From the NCBI GenBank assembly GCA_035295665.1, contig DATGIQ010000629.1:1-8073 (forward strand): a stretch of DNA of 8,073 nucleotides, given 5' to 3'. Origin of the DNA: DATGIQ01 sp035295665 (GTDB lineage: Bacteria; Planctomycetota; Planctomycetia; Gemmatales; Gemmataceae). A program made the translations under genes and the position numbers. Under the pieces are notes generated by a model. That model ran no database searches and was not told the DNA's origin. It worked only from the letters and a program-made list of their open reading frames with translations. This document shows, in pieces, positions 6,139 through 8,073 of the stretch (positions are counted from its first letter, which is position 1; every line of letters begins with the position of its first letter).

Positions 6139-7710
6139 ATGCTGACCTGTGCTACCCTTGCCGCTCTCATGCTGTTTCCCGCCGCCCCGGCCGTGCAAGC
6201 GGATATCGCCATCCGCGGGGCCACTCTTTACGACGGCACGGGGCAACCCGGCCGTATCGGCAATCTCGCGATCCGCGGAGATCGGATTGTGGCGGTGGGC
6301 GATTTCGCGGTTGTGGGCCAACCACGTCAGATCGACGGAAACGGTCTGATCATTGCTCCTGGATTCATCGATTTGCACACTCACAGCGACGTGCCGCTTA
6401 CCCGTGATGCCTCCAAAGCAAACCTCTGTTACCTCATGCAGGGCGTGACAACGGTGGTCACCGGCAATTGCGGCTCTGGCCCGGTCGATGTGGCCGCGTA
6501 CTTCCGAAAGCTGGAAAGCGGCGGCGTGGGCAGCAATGTCATCCATCAGGTGCCGCACAACGATGTCCGCCGCAAGATCATGGGCAACGCCAACCGCCTG
6601 CCCACGCAGGACGAACTGAAGAAAATGGAGGTTCTCGTCGATCAGGGCATGAAGGATGGCGCCTGGGGTCTATCCACGGGGTTGATCTATAATCCGGGCA
6701 CCTATGCCCAAACCGACGAACTCATCGCCCTGGCCAAGGTGGCGGCGCGGCATGGCGGGTTTTACGCCAGCCATATCCGCAACGAGGGGACCGGCGTGCT
6801 GGCGGCGATCGAAGAAGCCTTGACGATCGGTCGCGAGGCCAAGCTGCCCGTACACATCTCGCATCTGAAAGCCTCAGGACGAAAGGTGTGGGGCAAAGCT
6901 GCGGATGAGATCACGCTCATTGAACGGGCGCGGGCCAAGGGACAGCGTGTAACGGCGGATCAGTATCCCTACACGGCCAGCAGCACGTCGTTGTCGGCGA
7001 CCGTGGTGCCGCCGCAGTTCCGTGAAGGGACTTCCAGCGATTTCCTGGCGCGCCTGGATGATCGCGAACAGGGTCCGCGCATCCGGCGGGCCATCGAAGC
7101 CAATCTCGACGGCCGGGAGGGGGGAAAAGCCTTGCGCATTGCCCGGTACACGACCAAGCCGGCATGGAACGGGAAAGATCTCGAAGCCATTGCCACCGCA
7201 GAAAAGAAAACACCGCTGGAAATTGTCCTGGAAATCGAACGCCACGGGGGCGCCCAAATTGTGAACTTCGGCATGAGCGAGGAAGATGTGCGGTTGATCA
7301 TGAAGCAGGACTTTGTAGCCACCGCCAGCGACGGCAGCTCCCAGGTGCCGAGCGAGACCGTGCCGCATCCGCGAAGTTATGGCTGTTTCGCGCGGAAGAT
7401 CGGGCACTATGCCATCGCCGAAAGAGTCATCACCCTGGAACACGCTCTCCGCAGCGCCAGCGGTCTGCCGGCCGATATCCTGCAGTTACCAGAACGCGGC
7501 TACCTGAAGCCGGGCTACTTTGCGGATGTGGTCATCATTGATCCGAAAACCTTCATCGATCGGGCAACGTATGATAAGCCGCACCAGTACGCGACCGGAG
7601 TTCGTTATTTGTTGGTGAACGGCCAATTCGCGGTCGATCAAGGGAAGTACACCGGCGCCCTGGCAGGAAAAGTGTTGCGGCACAAAAGCTCCGCGGCCGG
7701 TGAAAACTGA
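6139..7710 (+). CDS. Exported N-acyl-D-amino-acid deacylase (D-aminoacylase family amidohydrolase)
   Basis: A 523-residue metal-dependent amidohydrolase of the D-aminoacylase group, whose known members hydrolyse N-acyl-D-amino acids to a carboxylate and a free D-amino acid. Residues 1-21 form a signal peptide ending AVQA, so the enzyme should act in the periplasm or outside. The fold is a split beta-sandwich (AIRGATLYDGTG at 24-35 and FADVVIIDP at 461-469) around a TIM barrel. Expected metal ligands are all present: H80 and H82 in DLHTHSD, C111 in GNCG, H212 in SHIRNEG, H242 in HISHLK and D398 in ASDGS. The 30-residue gap between H212 and H242 equals that between H220 and H250 of the Alcaligenes enzyme. 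ATG 6139 has AGGA eight bases upstream and gives the signal peptide. It follows the cyclase after 63 bases and may be cotranscribed. Dihydroorotase-like or D-glutamate-specific substrates cannot be excluded. Confidence 0.9.
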   Translation: MLTCATLAALMLFPAAPAVQADIAIRGATLYDGTGQPGRIGNLAIRGDRIVAVGDFAVVGQPRQIDGNGLIIAPGFIDLHTHSDVPLTRDASKANLCYLMQGVTTVVTGNCGSGPVDVAAYFRKLESGGVGSNVIHQVPHNDVRRKIMGNANRLPTQDELKKMEVLVDQGMKDGAWGLSTGLIYNPGTYAQTDELIALAKVAARHGGFYASHIRNEGTGVLAAIEEALTIGREAKLPVHISHLKASGRKVWGKAADEITLIERARAKGQRVTADQYPYTASSTSLSATVVPPQFREGTSSDFLARLDDREQGPRIRRAIEANLDGREGGKALRIARYTTKPAWNGKDLEAIATAEKKTPLEIVLEIERHGGAQIVNFGMSEEDVRLIMKQDFVATASDGSSQVPSETVPHPRSYGCFARKIGHYAIAERVITLEHALRSASGLPADILQLPERGYLKPGYFADVVIIDPKTFIDRATYDKPHQYATGVRYLLVNGQFAVDQGKYTGALAGKVLRHKSSAAGEN

Positions 7711-7767
7711 TTCCGACCGCAGAGCCCGGTATGAACACGGCGACGTTTCCTCGCAAGCTGGCCGTCC

Positions 7768-8073
7768 TTACGCATTGGGATTCAGCACGAAGCCATGCGT
7801 AAAGCCAGCGGAGTTAATTCCGCTACCGATAATTTGGCCGGCATCATTGATGCTGTTGGCTCGGGTGAGCGCGGTCCAACCGGAATTGGCGGGAAGCTGA
7901 CTGTTCAAATCGGTCATGACTCCGCCGCTGTAGAGGAATGCATGCCATGAACCGGCGGCGGTCTGTGCCGTACCAACGACTTGGCCCTGGTTATTGATGC
8001 CGTAGGCGTAGCTGCCCCAGCCGCCGAGGGTGCCCAGATCATTCATCACGCCGCCACTGTACAGGAAAGCGTG
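7768..8073 (-). CDS. HAF-repeat extracellular protein, C-terminal part (partial)
   Basis: The frame is open from the right edge to TAA at 7768-7770, giving the last 101 residues of a longer protein. It is made of HAF repeats: HAFLYSGGVMNDLGTLGG, then YAYGINNQGQVVG, then a second HAFLYSGGVMTDL, NSINDAGQIIG and a last HGFVL. Such proteins carry predicted beta-rich repeats and are usually exported; their biochemical role is not established. The chain ends NPNA directly after the last repeat start, with no PEP-CTERM, LPXTG or membrane anchor, so any secretion signal must be at the unseen N-terminus. GTG 8049 is an internal valine, not a start, because the repeat continues upstream to the edge. 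It is convergent with the deacylase, stop codons 57 bases apart, so no shared transcript is expected. Confidence 0.85.
   Translation of the reverse strand, partial: HAFLYSGGVMNDLGTLGGWGSYAYGINNQGQVVGTAQTAAGSWHAFLYSGGVMTDLNSQLPANSGWTALTRANSINDAGQIIGSGINSAGFTHGFVLNPNA
7798..7944 (-). repeat. HAF repeat unit, divergent, 49 residues
   Basis: The second unit keeps HAFLYSGGVM but DLGTLGG is replaced by DLNSQLPANSG and GINNxGQVVG by SINDAGQIIG; it is six residues longer. A truncated third unit starts with HGFVL at 7797 and ends the protein. Confidence 0.65.
7945..8073 (-). repeat. HAF repeat unit, 43 residues
   Basis: A complete repeat unit beginning HAFLYSGGVM at the right edge and ending GTAQTAAGSW before the next HAF. 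It has the canonical order HAF, DLGTLGG, GINNxGQVVG. Confidence 0.7.

Noticed and set aside
4837..6558. A 573-residue open frame on the minus strand
   Set aside because: It lies antisense to the well-supported cyclase and deacylase genes, has no recognisable motif, and is the long shadow expected in GC-rich coding DNA.
7693..7720. Stem spanning the deacylase stop codon as a terminator
   Set aside because: The stem has a C-A mismatch and no following T tract on either strand, so it does not meet the pattern of an intrinsic terminator.

Overview
This window most likely comes from the chromosome of a planctomycete (Planctomycetota). The lineage is inferred from the combination of genes: paired five-haem cytochromes of the c554-like type, a soluble FHA-GAF-class III cyclase, an exported D-aminoacylase-type amidohydrolase, an HAF-repeat surface protein and a decayed Rpn-like nuclease gene. 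The sequence is GC-rich and nothing in it points to plasmid or phage DNA.

Layout. (1) 1-204, minus strand: the N-terminal end of a CDP-alcohol phosphatidyltransferase, probably phosphatidylserine synthase, running off the left edge. (2) 205-565: a divergent non-coding region with an interrupted inverted repeat and a weak candidate promoter. (3) 566-1969 and 2013-3548, plus strand: two related secreted or periplasm-facing pentahaem cytochromes c, 43 bases apart and probably one operon. (4) About 3548-4185: a degraded gene of the Rpn/PD-(D/E)XK-like family, with no N-terminal part, a frameshift and an in-frame TGA. (5) 4246-6075: an intact FHA-GAF-class III nucleotide cyclase with a short TPR-like tail. 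Its substrate-selecting residues are not those of an adenylate cyclase. (6) 6139-7710: an exported N-acyl-D-amino-acid deacylase-like enzyme with all expected metal ligands. (7) 7768-8073, minus strand: the C-terminal end of an HAF-repeat protein, running off the right edge and convergent with the deacylase.

How the genes may work together. Only the two cytochromes form a convincing functional unit: they share haem spacing, candidate axial histidines and order, so they probably carry electrons together outside the cytoplasmic membrane. Donor, acceptor and any catalytic activity cannot be read from this window. The cyclase looks like a cytoplasmic signalling protein that may respond to Ser/Thr phosphorylation (FHA) and a small ligand (GAF). 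The deacylase and HAF protein are envelope or extracellular proteins with no shown link to the rest.

The observations most worth following are the acidic/Gly substrate-selecting pair of the cyclase, the five matched histidines shared by the two pentahaem cytochromes (one of which has a CX4CH haem site), and the nuclease pseudogene between them. I see no CRISPR array, tRNA, rRNA, insertion sequence or clear intrinsic terminator.
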